NCBI GenBank assembly: GCA_009784635.1
Contig: WRBG01000037.1
Span: 1 to 13,395 of the forward strand
DNA length: 13,395 nt
DNA from: Bacteroidales bacterium
GTDB lineage: Bacteria > Bacteroidota > Bacteroidia > Bacteroidales > UBA932
Reading direction: 5' to 3'
The position numbers and the translations under genes are program-made. Below, piece after piece: positions 1 through 7,128 of this stretch. Position 1 is the stretch's first letter; each line of letters starts with the position of its first letter. Below the pieces are notes generated by a model that did no database searches, was not told where the DNA came from, and saw only the letters and a list, made by a program, of their open reading frames with translations.

Positions 1-968
1 CCCAATCTGACATCTTCGGGGTCTTGATACATCCGCTCAAGAAGATAGTCGCTGCAAACAAAGTTGCCCAAATTGGCGGCGCCGTGGTTGGCGCGCCTCA
101 GATAATACCCCAAAGAAGTAGTTGTTGCATCGGCTTCTCCCACATTCATGACCAATTCAAGGATGGATTCGGTTCCGTGCTGCAACCTCCAAGAGCCTAC
201 CCAGTTTGCATTGGTGTAGAGCGTATATACGTTGCTGTTGATGACGTTTTCTGCGGCAGCCAAAGCCTCTGTATACCGCTCCATATAGAGGTATGCTCTG
301 GCGAGGATTGCTTGATTTCCAAAATAATTCACATATCCATTAACCCTTGTTCTGGTGGCAAACAGAGGCTCGGCGTCTCTAAGGTCTTTGATGATTTGCG
401 TATACACCTCATCCACGCTTGCTCTGGTGGGTTGGGCGTCTGCTTGTATAGGCTCCAGCGCCAAAGGAACACCCAATGAGCTTCTGTCCATAGTATAAGG
501 TTTTCCGTAGAGGCGAACCAAATCAAAGTGCATCAAAGCCCTAAGGGTCAAAGCTTGTCCCTTGACTGTGAGTAAAGCGGCAGATGAGTTTCCTTCGTCA
601 ATAATCCTGTCCACGTTCTCAATGAGTACATTGACCTGCATCAAGCAAGCATATATCTGGTTCCAAAATCCTCCATAAGCGCTTGTAGGAACATGGCTAA
701 ATACATAAAGCGCGTCGTCTCCGCGTCCTTGAGCCTGCAATGCCAAGTCTCCCCCTTTTGCGTCTGCATACAAAAACATGAGCCTTCCGTAATAGGAGGT
801 TGAGGTCATTCCCCTCATAATTCTGTTCATGAATATTTGGGCATCCGTTACGTTGACAATCGCCGATTCAGAAGAGGCGGCGTCTGTTGGCTGTTTATCC
901 AAAAATCCGTCGCAAGACGCCACAAAGAGTAGGCAAAGCGACAATAATAAAATACTTATCTTTTTCAT
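1..968 (-). CDS. SusD/RagB-family outer-membrane lipoprotein, partial (N-terminal part)
   Basis: Surface nutrient-binding lipoprotein that caps a SusC-type porin and delivers oligosaccharide or peptide ligands to it. Reading the minus strand from the ATG at 966-968 gives about 322 uninterrupted residues, and the frame runs off the left edge; the family is usually about 500 residues, so roughly the last third is missing. The N-terminus MKKISILLLSLCLLFVASC is a lipoprotein signal with lipobox VASC and lipidated Cys19, followed by DGFLDKQPTD, the typical SusD post-cysteine pattern. Further in, an RALMHFDLVRLYGKPYT segment matches the TPR-like core of the family. The gene starts 19 bases after the susC stop, with a GAGAAG element just upstream as a plausible ribosome binding site, so it is the second gene of a susCD operon. 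Family assignment is firm; the ligand cannot be deduced. Confidence 0.93.
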   Translation of the reverse strand, partial: MKKISILLLSLCLLFVASCDGFLDKQPTDAASSESAIVNVTDAQIFMNRIMRGMTSTSYYGRLMFLYADAKGGDLALQAQGRGDDALYVFSHVPTSAYGGFWNQIYACLMQVNVLIENVDRIIDEGNSSAALLTVKGQALTLRALMHFDLVRLYGKPYTMDRSSLGVPLALEPIQADAQPTRASVDEVYTQIIKDLRDAEPLFATRTRVNGYVNYFGNQAILARAYLYMERYTEALAAAENVINSNVYTLYTNANWVGSWRLQHGTESILELVMNVGEADATTTSLGYYLRRANHGAANLGNFVCSDYLLERMYQDPEDVRL

Positions 969-987
969 AAATTCTTCTCGTTAAATA

Positions 988-3900
988 TTAAAAATTAATT
1001 TCCAATCCAAATGTATAAGTCTTGTTTACGGGCATTTCAAATCCGCGTATACTAAGATGGCCTACCTCGGGGTCGTATTCTTTATGGGCAGCCCAAGTCC
1101 AAAGATTGCTTCCATTAAAGTAAACCCTTGCCCCCGAAATTCCAACTTTGCCCACAATGGGTCTTGGCAAATTGTAAGCCAATGTAATATTTTTTAACCT
1201 TATAAAGCTGGCATCATTTAGATTTCTCGTGCTGATTTGTCTTGTGTCTTCTCTGGCAAGACCCGCACGCTGCGCGTATTTGGCGTTTTTATTTTCGGGC
1301 GTCCAACGATAGTCCCAAGCCCATTGAGACTGAGTGCGCTCAAAGAAATAGCCATCGTCGTTATTGTCTCTGGCAATATAATTATAAGAGTGTCCGCCAT
1401 ACCTGTATATGAAGTTTAGCCCCAGGGAGACTCCTTTCCAAGTCAAGTCGGAGTTGAGACCTCCGAGTACCTTGTAGTTGGCGTCCCCTATGACCACCAT
1501 GCTTGCTCTGGTATAGGTGTAGGTCGCAGGACGACCCTCATACATAAGGTCGGGTGTAACGGTGTCGTTATTCAAGTACCAAATGAATCTACCCGTCTCC
1601 ATATCATATCCTGCCAGTTCGAGTCCATAAAAGGCGCGGGTTGATTGGCCCTCTCTGTAAATGTATCTTACATTACCTTCAACCGGGTCATTCCAAATAA
1701 TGTCTTGTTCGTCGTACAGTTTTACCACTTTGGAATTTAAGGTGGCTGCCGTAAGTCCCACATTCCACCTAAGGTTGTTGTTTCTAATGATATCTCCATG
1801 AAGTTCAATCTCAAAACCCTTGTTGTTTATCTGACCGATATTTTGCAAAGTAGAGGTAAAGCCTGTTACGCGGGAGATGGGAACGTTTTGCAATAAATCC
1901 TTGGAGTCTCTGTTGTAATACTCTACCTGTGCGTTAATCCGGTTGTTAAACAAGCCCAACTCCAAGGCAATGTTTGAGCTGTAACTGGTTTCCCACGAAA
2001 GGTTGGCGTTGGGAACATTATTAATGCCGCCTCCGGGCTGCCCCATATAACGACCGGTAGCAGCGTAGCTGGTTAACGCGCGCCATCCGTAGTTGCTGTT
2101 AGGCAGGGTACCGTTTATTCCATAAGAAGCCCTTAGCCTTAGGTTGCTGATTTCGGGAATACTCTGCATAAAGGCCTCATTATTGAGCCGCCACGCGCCC
2201 GATACGGACCAAAAATTACCCCAACGGGCAGAAGGACTCAATCGTGAAGAGCCATCCCTGCGGAAAGAGCCGGAAAGGAAATACCTGTGGGCATAATTGT
2301 ATTCGGCTCTGGAAATCAAAGAAAGCATGTTATGACCCCAATCGTATGCGGTAGCGGTAAACGCCCCTGCTGTGGCCACCGTTTGCAGGGAAGCCGTAGC
2401 CAGATTTGTTCCGGATGCACGCATATAGTCGGTTGCGTTCTCTTCTGCTTCCCAGCCTGCCAAAAATCCTATATTGTGGTTATGTCCCAATGTGGTATTA
2501 TAATTTAAAGTGCTGGTAGATATCAGTTTTCTGTAGTTTGTATAGTTCTCTCTAACAGAACCGTTGTTGGAAACGCCATTATAATGGATGGCGCTGTAAT
2601 AGAGATGGTCTCGCGCGCTTGAGTTGTCAAGGGAGAGTAATGTGCTAAACGACAAATCCTCTGTAAGCCGTACCGTTAACCTTTGGCTTGCGGCAAGCCT
2701 TAGCGTTTTGGTCCAATTTTCCCATTCGGGATTGAGGTAACGCGGATTTTGGGCAAGGCTGCCGTACCTCCACTGAAAGACCTCTCCATCAAAAAAGTTA
2801 GTGGGCCAATACCAAGGGAATAACAAGTTTAGATATTGCATAGAAATACTCGCTTGCGTGTTGTTGGTGTCGTTGAACCCCGACTGCTTAATATTGGCGA
2901 TTTGAATGTTGGTCTCAAGTTCTACGTATTTTCCAACCTTGTGGGTCAAACTCAGACGTCCGGTAATACGGTTATAGTCGTTGAGTACGCTCCTGCCTTG
3001 GTCGTTTGTATAGGAGAGAGAAGTATAGTAGCGCGCTCTGTCTGTACCTCCGCTTACCGCAACATCATACGTTTGGTATATGGCGGTTCTAAACAGCTCT
3101 TTTTCCCAGTCAAAAAAGATGGGGTTGCCGTTGGCGTCCGCCCTAATTTGGGCGGGAACGCCGCCGGAAGCCGGAATTTGTCCGGGGTGCATAGTGCCCA
3201 GCCTGTTTGGATTGGCGGGGTCTAAGTCCCAAGGCGTGATATTGGTAATGGGCGTGATGGTTAAAGATTTCACCGTGTTGTCGGGGGCGGAAAATATATA
3301 CCCGTGTCTGTTAAAACGGTCGTTCATGTGCCGGAGCGTCTCTGCATTTGCTTGGGCATCAGTGGAATTGCTACCGTTCAATTTAGCCATGTTCCACCAG
3401 CGCTCATAGTTCATAATCGCTTGTTCCATGGGGCCGGCCGGTTTAAAGCCGCCCATGTAGGCAAAGTCGGGCGAAAGGCCAACGGACGCCCTAAAACTCA
3501 CTTGGGCTTTTCCCTCTTTTCCACGTTTTGTTTGGACCACAACCACGCCATTGGCGGCGCGGGAACCGTAGAGCGCGGAAGCCGCAGCATCTTTAAGTAC
3601 GGTAATTGACTCAATGTCGGATGGATTCAATGTACTCATTACATTGTTTCCGGCGTATACAACATCGCCCATCTGTCCAATACTTCCTTGAATAACAGGT
3701 ACTCCGTCTATTACATACAGCGGCTCATTGGAAGCGTTCATCGAGCCGACACCGCGGACCCTGATGTGTACCGCCGAGCCTGCCTGTCCCGAGTTGGAAG
3801 TTATTTGCATACCGGGAACCCTGCCCTGCAATGCGTTCTCAAAGGAGGTAACGGGGACGTCTTTAATGGTCTCCTGCCTTACCACGGTGGCTGCTCCGGT

Positions 3901-4251
3901 AAAGGTGGCTCTTCTTGTTGTACCATAAGCCACCACCATCACTTCTTCTAAGGCCAAAGCGTCCGGAGTAAGGATAATGTCAACCACAGAGCGGTTGTTT
4001 ACCGCTATCTCTTGGGTAACATATCCAATATAGCTGATTACAAGCACGGCATTGCCCGGAACGTTGGAGAAGGTGTATCTTCCGTCCATGTCGGTGGTTG
4101 TAACCAAATTACTACTGCCCCGAACGGCAATAGTAGCATACGAAACCGGAGTCCCGTCGTCGGAGGCGATTACCGTTCCGGTAACGCGCATTTGCGCCAC
4201 AGCAGAATGACAAAGCAATACAGCCAGCGCAAGGATTAGGTTTTTCTTCAT
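988..4251 (-). CDS. SusC/RagA-family TonB-dependent outer-membrane transporter
   Basis: Energised outer-membrane channel that imports the ligand bound by its SusD partner, using the TonB-ExbBD system. The 1087-residue product starts with a Sec signal ending near VAQ (residue about 20). A carboxypeptidase-regulatory-like beta-sandwich follows (about 22-107), then a TonB-box-like EEVMVVAYGT (about 102-111), and a plug domain carrying the SusC signature around DIESITVLKDAAASALYGSR and the following ANGVVVVQTKRG. The rest is a long beta-barrel ending in an aromatic residue (GLEINF), as outer-membrane proteins do. Length is normal for the family. There is no N-terminal STN domain, so this is not the transducer type that signals directly to an anti-sigma factor. 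It is first in the operon, with the SusD gene 19 bases downstream. Substrate is unknown because no catabolic gene of the locus lies inside the window. Confidence 0.96.
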   Translation of the reverse strand: MKKNLILALAVLLCHSAVAQMRVTGTVIASDDGTPVSYATIAVRGSSNLVTTTDMDGRYTFSNVPGNAVLVISYIGYVTQEIAVNNRSVVDIILTPDALALEEVMVVAYGTTRRATFTGAATVVRQETIKDVPVTSFENALQGRVPGMQITSNSGQAGSAVHIRVRGVGSMNASNEPLYVIDGVPVIQGSIGQMGDVVYAGNNVMSTLNPSDIESITVLKDAAASALYGSRAANGVVVVQTKRGKEGKAQVSFRASVGLSPDFAYMGGFKPAGPMEQAIMNYERWWNMAKLNGSNSTDAQANAETLRHMNDRFNRHGYIFSAPDNTVKSLTITPITNITPWDLDPANPNRLGTMHPGQIPASGGVPAQIRADANGNPIFFDWEKELFRTAIYQTYDVAVSGGTDRARYYTSLSYTNDQGRSVLNDYNRITGRLSLTHKVGKYVELETNIQIANIKQSGFNDTNNTQASISMQYLNLLFPWYWPTNFFDGEVFQWRYGSLAQNPRYLNPEWENWTKTLRLAASQRLTVRLTEDLSFSTLLSLDNSSARDHLYYSAIHYNGVSNNGSVRENYTNYRKLISTSTLNYNTTLGHNHNIGFLAGWEAEENATDYMRASGTNLATASLQTVATAGAFTATAYDWGHNMLSLISRAEYNYAHRYFLSGSFRRDGSSRLSPSARWGNFWSVSGAWRLNNEAFMQSIPEISNLRLRASYGINGTLPNSNYGWRALTSYAATGRYMGQPGGGINNVPNANLSWETSYSSNIALELGLFNNRINAQVEYYNRDSKDLLQNVPISRVTGFTSTLQNIGQINNKGFEIELHGDIIRNNNLRWNVGLTAATLNSKVVKLYDEQDIIWNDPVEGNVRYIYREGQSTRAFYGLELAGYDMETGRFIWYLNNDTVTPDLMYEGRPATYTYTRASMVVIGDANYKVLGGLNSDLTWKGVSLGLNFIYRYGGHSYNYIARDNNDDGYFFERTQSQWAWDYRWTPENKNAKYAQRAGLAREDTRQISTRNLNDASFIRLKNITLAYNLPRPIVGKVGISGARVYFNGSNLWTWAAHKEYDPEVGHLSIRGFEMPVNKTYTFGLEINF

Positions 4252-4275
4252 AAATAAATAGATAAATAGATTTAG

Positions 4276-4300
4276 TTAATTAATTGATTGATTGATTAAT
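4276..4300. repeat. Tetranucleotide (TTAA/ATTG) tandem tract in susC leader
   Basis: The susC 5' leader contains two TTAA-type units followed by three perfect ATTG units (4283-4294) and an ATTAAT end. Between this tract and the start codon lies a second AT-rich, TATT/TATC-like stretch. The tract is inside the predicted untranslated leader, about 25-50 bases before the ATG. Bacteroidota leaders are normally AT-rich, so this may simply favour ribosome access, but short tandem units could change in number by slippage. Confidence 0.6.
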
Positions 4301-4327
4301 ATAGATTGTTCATTGGAAGCAAACGGG

Positions 4328-4361
4328 CAAATGTACAAAAAAAATCCGAATCTCTGACAAA
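4328..4361 (-). promoter_or_regulatory. Predicted Bacteroidota-type promoter of susCD
   Basis: On the minus strand TACATTTG (4328-4335) matches the Bacteroidota -7 consensus TAnnTTTG exactly. A TTTG (4358-4361) lies 22 bases upstream, a little more than the spacing of about 19-21 usually quoted. Transcription would start near 4320, leaving a leader of about 70 nt before the susC ATG. The TTTG falls inside the pnp terminator hairpin, so the two signals share DNA. Confidence 0.6.
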
Positions 4362-4369
4362 GATTCGGA
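4337..4369 (-). terminator. Rho-independent terminator of pnp
   Basis: On the minus strand a perfect 9-bp stem (arms 4361-4369 and 4345-4353) closes a 7-nt loop and is followed directly by eight T residues (4344-4337). It begins 7 bases after the pnp stop codon, which is the expected position for an intrinsic terminator of pnp. It also insulates the rpsO-pnp unit from susCD. Confidence 0.88.
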
Positions 4370-4375
4370 AATAAT

Positions 4376-6673
4376 TTAACTTCTTCTCGGCGGCCGGCGG
4401 TCGCCTCCGCGATAATCGCGGTCGCCTCCGCGGTAATCGCGGTCGTTCCCGCGGTAATCGCGGTCGTTCCCGCGGTAGTTGCGGTCGCCTCCGCGGCGGT
4501 CGCGGTCGCGGTCGCGGTCGCCTCCGCGGGGTCTGCGCTCAGGCGCTACATAACCTTCCGGCTTAGGGAGTAAGGCTTTATGGGACAGGCGGAGTTTGCC
4601 GCTCTTGACATCTATTTCCAACAATTTTACCTCGATGGTGTCGCCTACCTTCAAGATGTCTTCTACCCTGTCTACCTTTTTCCATTCGAGTTCAGAAACA
4701 TGCAGGAGGCCTTCTTTGCCCGGCAGTATCTCTACAAAAGCCCCAAATTCGAGCGTAGATACCACTTTACCGGTATAGACTTCGCCTACTTCGGGAACGG
4801 TAGTAATCAGTTTGATTCGCTCCAAAGCGGCTTCCATACCTTCTTTGTTCTGACCAAAGATATCTACAATGCCCATCTCGCCTTCTTCGGTAATGGTAAT
4901 AATCGTGTCGGTAGTCTTTTGAATCTCTTGAATAACCTTGCCTCCGGTTCCGATTACGGCTCCGATAAAGGAGTTGGGGATAATGATTTGTATAATGCGG
5001 GGAACGTGGGGCTTGAGTTCGGGACGAGGCTCGCTGATGGTTTTCATCATTTCTTCCATAATGTGGAGGCGTCCTTGGCGGGCCTGCTCCAAAGCCTGTT
5101 CCAATACTTCGTAAGGCAGACCGTCTACCTTGATGTCCATTTGGGTGGCGGTAATGCCGTCTCGGGTGCCTGTCACCTTAAAGTCCATGTCGCCTAAATG
5201 GTCTTCATCTCCCAAAATGTCGGATAAAATCGCAAACTTTTTGGTTTTTGGATTGGTAATCAAGCCCATGGCAATGCCGGATACGGGTTTTTTGATGTGG
5301 ATACCGGCGTCCATCAAGGCTAAGGTTCCGGCGCACACGGTGGCCATGGAGGAGGAGCCGTTGGATTCTAAAATATCGGAAACAATACGCACGGCGTAGG
5401 GATTGGCCTCGCCCACAGGCACCATGGATTTAAGGGCGCGGAGGGCTAAGTTGCCGTGGCCCACCTCGCGGCGGCCGGTGCCGCGGTAGGGTCTGGCGTC
5501 TCCGGTAGAAAAGGGCGGGAAGTTGTAGTGAAGCACTACCTGTTCGGTTCCTTGGTGGAGTACATCGTCTATTTCCTTCATGTCCAACTTAGTTCCCAGA
5601 GTTACCGTGGTTAGGGACTGGGTTTCGCCGCGGGTAAAGACGGCGGAACCGTGGGTTCCGGGCAGATAATCCACTTCGCACCAAATAGGGCGAATCCGGG
5701 TGGTGTCGCGTCCGTCTAAGCGGATGCCTTCGTCTAAAATCATGTTGCGCATGGCCTCTTTTTCTACGGCATGGTAGTAGCGGTTGACCATAATCCGTTT
5801 GGCATCGTCAAATTCTTCCTCCGGAATGGTTTGGATAAACTCCTCCTTTAAAGCGGCAAATGCGTCTCCACGCATGTGCTTGTCGGCGCCCGATTTGGCA
5901 ATGGCGTAGCATTTATCGTAGCAGAAGTCATGCACTGACTGACGCAATGTATCGTCGTTTTCTTCGTGGCAGTAGCAACGCTTTTGGGATTTGCCCGACA
6001 AGTCCGAAAGTTCTTGCTGCACTTGGCAATGCTTTTTGATTTCTATATGGGCAAACTTAATGGCTTGGAGCATTACGTCCTCGCTCACTTCTTTCATTTC
6101 GCCCTCTACCATCATGATATTGTCGTAGGTGGCGGCGACCATAATGTCTAAGTCGGCGCTTTTAAGGGCTTCAAAGCCGGGGTTAATCACAAATTCCCCG
6201 TTGATTCGGGCCACCCGCACTTCCGACACCGGACCGTTAAAGGGAATGTCGCTCACGGCTAAGGCGGCAGAAGCGGCCAAGCCGGCTAAAGCGTCGGGCA
6301 TGGTCTCTTTGTCGGCTGAGACTAAAAATACGTTTACAAACACTTCCGCATGAAAATCGTCCGGAAAAAGCGGACGTAAAGCGCGGTCTACCAATCTGGA
6401 TATTAAAATTTCATGGTCAGAAGGACGGCCCTCCCTCTTGAGGAACCCGCCCGGATAACGACCTGCCGAGGCATATCTCTCTTTGTACTCTACCGAAAGG
6501 GGCATAAAGTCTACTTCGGGCTTGGCCTCTTTGGAACAAGTTACGGCGGCCAACAACATGGTGTTGCCCATTCTTACTACCACTGAGCCGTCGGCCTGTT
6601 TAGCCAATTTTCCGGTTTCAATCTCAATGGTTCTGCCATCGTCTAAAGTGATGGTCTTTTTGATAACATTCAT
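4376..6673 (-). CDS. pnp: Polyribonucleotide nucleotidyltransferase (PNPase)
   Basis: Phosphorolytic 3'-5' exoribonuclease of mRNA decay: RNA plus phosphate gives nucleoside diphosphates. I choose the ATG at 6671-6673 (MNVIKKTITL, 765 residues); an upstream in-frame TTG at 6698-6700 lies next to the hairpin T-run and adds a non-family extension. Domains in order: first RNase PH-like (about 1-210, with GRYPGGFLKREGRPS), helical linker (about 215-305), second RNase PH-like (about 310-545, with the active-site DILGDEDHLGDMDF aspartates near 489 and 495), KH domain with GTGG (about 575-578), and S1 domain (about 631-698). A tail of about 55 residues rich in R, G, D and Y follows. The E. coli protein has 711 residues, and the tail accounts for most of the difference. 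Cysteines at about 216, 233, 235, 251 and 255 cluster in the linker. rpsO lies upstream with a hairpin in between. Confidence 0.98.
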   Translation of the reverse strand: MNVIKKTITLDDGRTIEIETGKLAKQADGSVVVRMGNTMLLAAVTCSKEAKPEVDFMPLSVEYKERYASAGRYPGGFLKREGRPSDHEILISRLVDRALRPLFPDDFHAEVFVNVFLVSADKETMPDALAGLAASAALAVSDIPFNGPVSEVRVARINGEFVINPGFEALKSADLDIMVAATYDNIMMVEGEMKEVSEDVMLQAIKFAHIEIKKHCQVQQELSDLSGKSQKRCYCHEENDDTLRQSVHDFCYDKCYAIAKSGADKHMRGDAFAALKEEFIQTIPEEEFDDAKRIMVNRYYHAVEKEAMRNMILDEGIRLDGRDTTRIRPIWCEVDYLPGTHGSAVFTRGETQSLTTVTLGTKLDMKEIDDVLHQGTEQVVLHYNFPPFSTGDARPYRGTGRREVGHGNLALRALKSMVPVGEANPYAVRIVSDILESNGSSSMATVCAGTLALMDAGIHIKKPVSGIAMGLITNPKTKKFAILSDILGDEDHLGDMDFKVTGTRDGITATQMDIKVDGLPYEVLEQALEQARQGRLHIMEEMMKTISEPRPELKPHVPRIIQIIIPNSFIGAVIGTGGKVIQEIQKTTDTIITITEEGEMGIVDIFGQNKEGMEAALERIKLITTVPEVGEVYTGKVVSTLEFGAFVEILPGKEGLLHVSELEWKKVDRVEDILKVGDTIEVKLLEIDVKSGKLRLSHKALLPKPEGYVAPERRPRGGDRDRDRDRRGGDRNYRGNDRDYRGNDRDYRGGDRDYRGGDRRPPRRS
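4398..4529 (-). repeat. 21-bp tandem repeats encoding the PNPase C-terminal RD/RGG-like tail
   Basis: Five consecutive 21-bp units (4398-4502) of the form cggtcg-cct/ttc-ccgcgg-taatcg are followed by three 6-bp cggtcg units and a final cctccgcgg. In the coding direction they give RDYRGND or RDYRGGD heptads and an RDRDRDR run. Units differ by a few bases, so the array is not freshly duplicated, but its regularity makes length change by slippage likely. The high charge and RGG-like pattern suggest a disordered RNA-binding tail. Confidence 0.85.
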
Positions 6674-6698
6674 ATAATCTATTTCATTCAAAAAATTC

Positions 6699-6739
6699 AA
6701 AAAAAGAGGACTCCGCTGTAAGAACAGTGTAGTCCCCTC
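6699..6739 (-). terminator. Intergenic terminator/attenuator hairpin between rpsO and pnp
   Basis: On the minus strand GGGGACT (6731-6737) pairs with AGTCCTC (6706-6712), with one G-U pair. The stem continues inward through two mismatches to CTGT/ACAG around a TCTT loop. Seven T residues (6705-6699) follow directly. The hairpin begins 28 bases past the rpsO stop and ends about 25 bases before the pnp ATG. No canonical TAnnTTTG box is visible in this gap, so pnp probably depends on read-through. It may also serve as a PNPase autoregulation site, as the different pnp leader hairpin does in E. coli. Confidence 0.72.
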
Positions 6740-6767
6740 CGTAGTTGCATAGCTTTCAAACAGAAAT

Positions 6768-7043
6768 CTACTTGCGCAAATTAAGGGCCTTTATGATATT
6801 ACGGTATCGCTCAATATCGTTGGCCTTGAGGTAATCCAAAAGGCGACGACGCTTCCCTACCAGACGCAACAACGAGCGTTGCGTATTAAAATCCTTTTTG
6901 TTAGACTTTAAATGTCCGGTAAGGTGTGCGATACGGTAAGAAAATAAGGCGACTTGGCTCTCCGGAGAACCTGTGTCGGTATTAGACTGCCCGTACTGTC
7001 CAAAAATCTCTTGCTTTTTGTCTGCTGTTAAATAAGCGGCCAT
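6768..7043 (-). CDS. rpsO: 30S ribosomal protein S15
   Basis: Primary binder of the central domain of 16S rRNA during 30S assembly. The 91-residue product (E. coli: 89) starts MAAYLTADKKQEIF and contains the family core: TGSPESQVALFSYRIAHLT (about residues 24-42) with the HLKSNKKDFNTQRSL and LVGKRRRLLDYL segments after it. It ends ALNLRK, as S15 proteins typically do. The ATG at 7041-7043 gives the expected N-terminus. A canonical promoter lies about 55-85 bases upstream, and the gene leads a two-gene unit with pnp, as in many bacteria. Confidence 0.98.
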   Translation of the reverse strand: MAAYLTADKKQEIFGQYGQSNTDTGSPESQVALFSYRIAHLTGHLKSNKKDFNTQRSLLRLVGKRRRLLDYLKANDIERYRNIIKALNLRK

Positions 7044-7077
7044 TATGCAAAGAATTAGTTAATAATTGTTTAAAATT

Positions 7078-7093
7078 CCTCTTAAAAAAGAGG
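7078..7093 (-). promoter_or_regulatory. Small hairpin at the predicted 5' end of the rpsO transcript
   Basis: CCTCTT and AAGAGG form a perfect 6-bp stem with a 4-nt loop. It lies a few bases downstream of the -7 box, so the predicted start site falls at or inside it. It could protect the 5' end of the mRNA or help in ribosomal protein autoregulation. It is short and lacks a T-run, so it is unlikely to terminate the upstream M48 gene. Confidence 0.4.
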
Positions 7094-7096
7094 GCG

Positions 7097-7128
7097 CAAA
7101 GGTACGCTTATTATTTGGATTGAGCAAA
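7097..7128 (-). promoter_or_regulatory. Bacteroidota-type promoter of rpsO-pnp
   Basis: On the minus strand TTTG (7125-7128), a 20-base spacer and TACCTTTG (7097-7104) match the -33 TTTG and -7 TAnnTTTG consensus exactly. The -33 box starts directly after the TGA stop of the M48 gene. Predicted transcription start is near 7090, giving a leader of about 47 nt before rpsO. This is the clearest promoter in the window. Confidence 0.85.

Noticed and set aside
24..479. 151-codon open frame on the plus strand at the left end
   Set aside because: It lies antisense to the SusD coding region, whose lipobox and family motifs make the minus strand the coding strand.
4398..4529. Tandem repeats as a CRISPR array
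   Set aside because: The units are 21 bp with no unique spacers, stay in frame within pnp and encode a regular peptide repeat.
4580..5197. 205-codon open frame on the plus strand inside pnp
   Set aside because: It is antisense to the conserved KH, S1 and RNase PH coding region of PNPase and reflects the codon pattern of that gene; the product resembles no family.
6674..6700. Longer PNPase N-terminus from an in-frame TTG
   Set aside because: The extension overlaps the T-run of the intergenic hairpin and is not family-like; the ATG at 6671-6673 gives the normal PNPase start.
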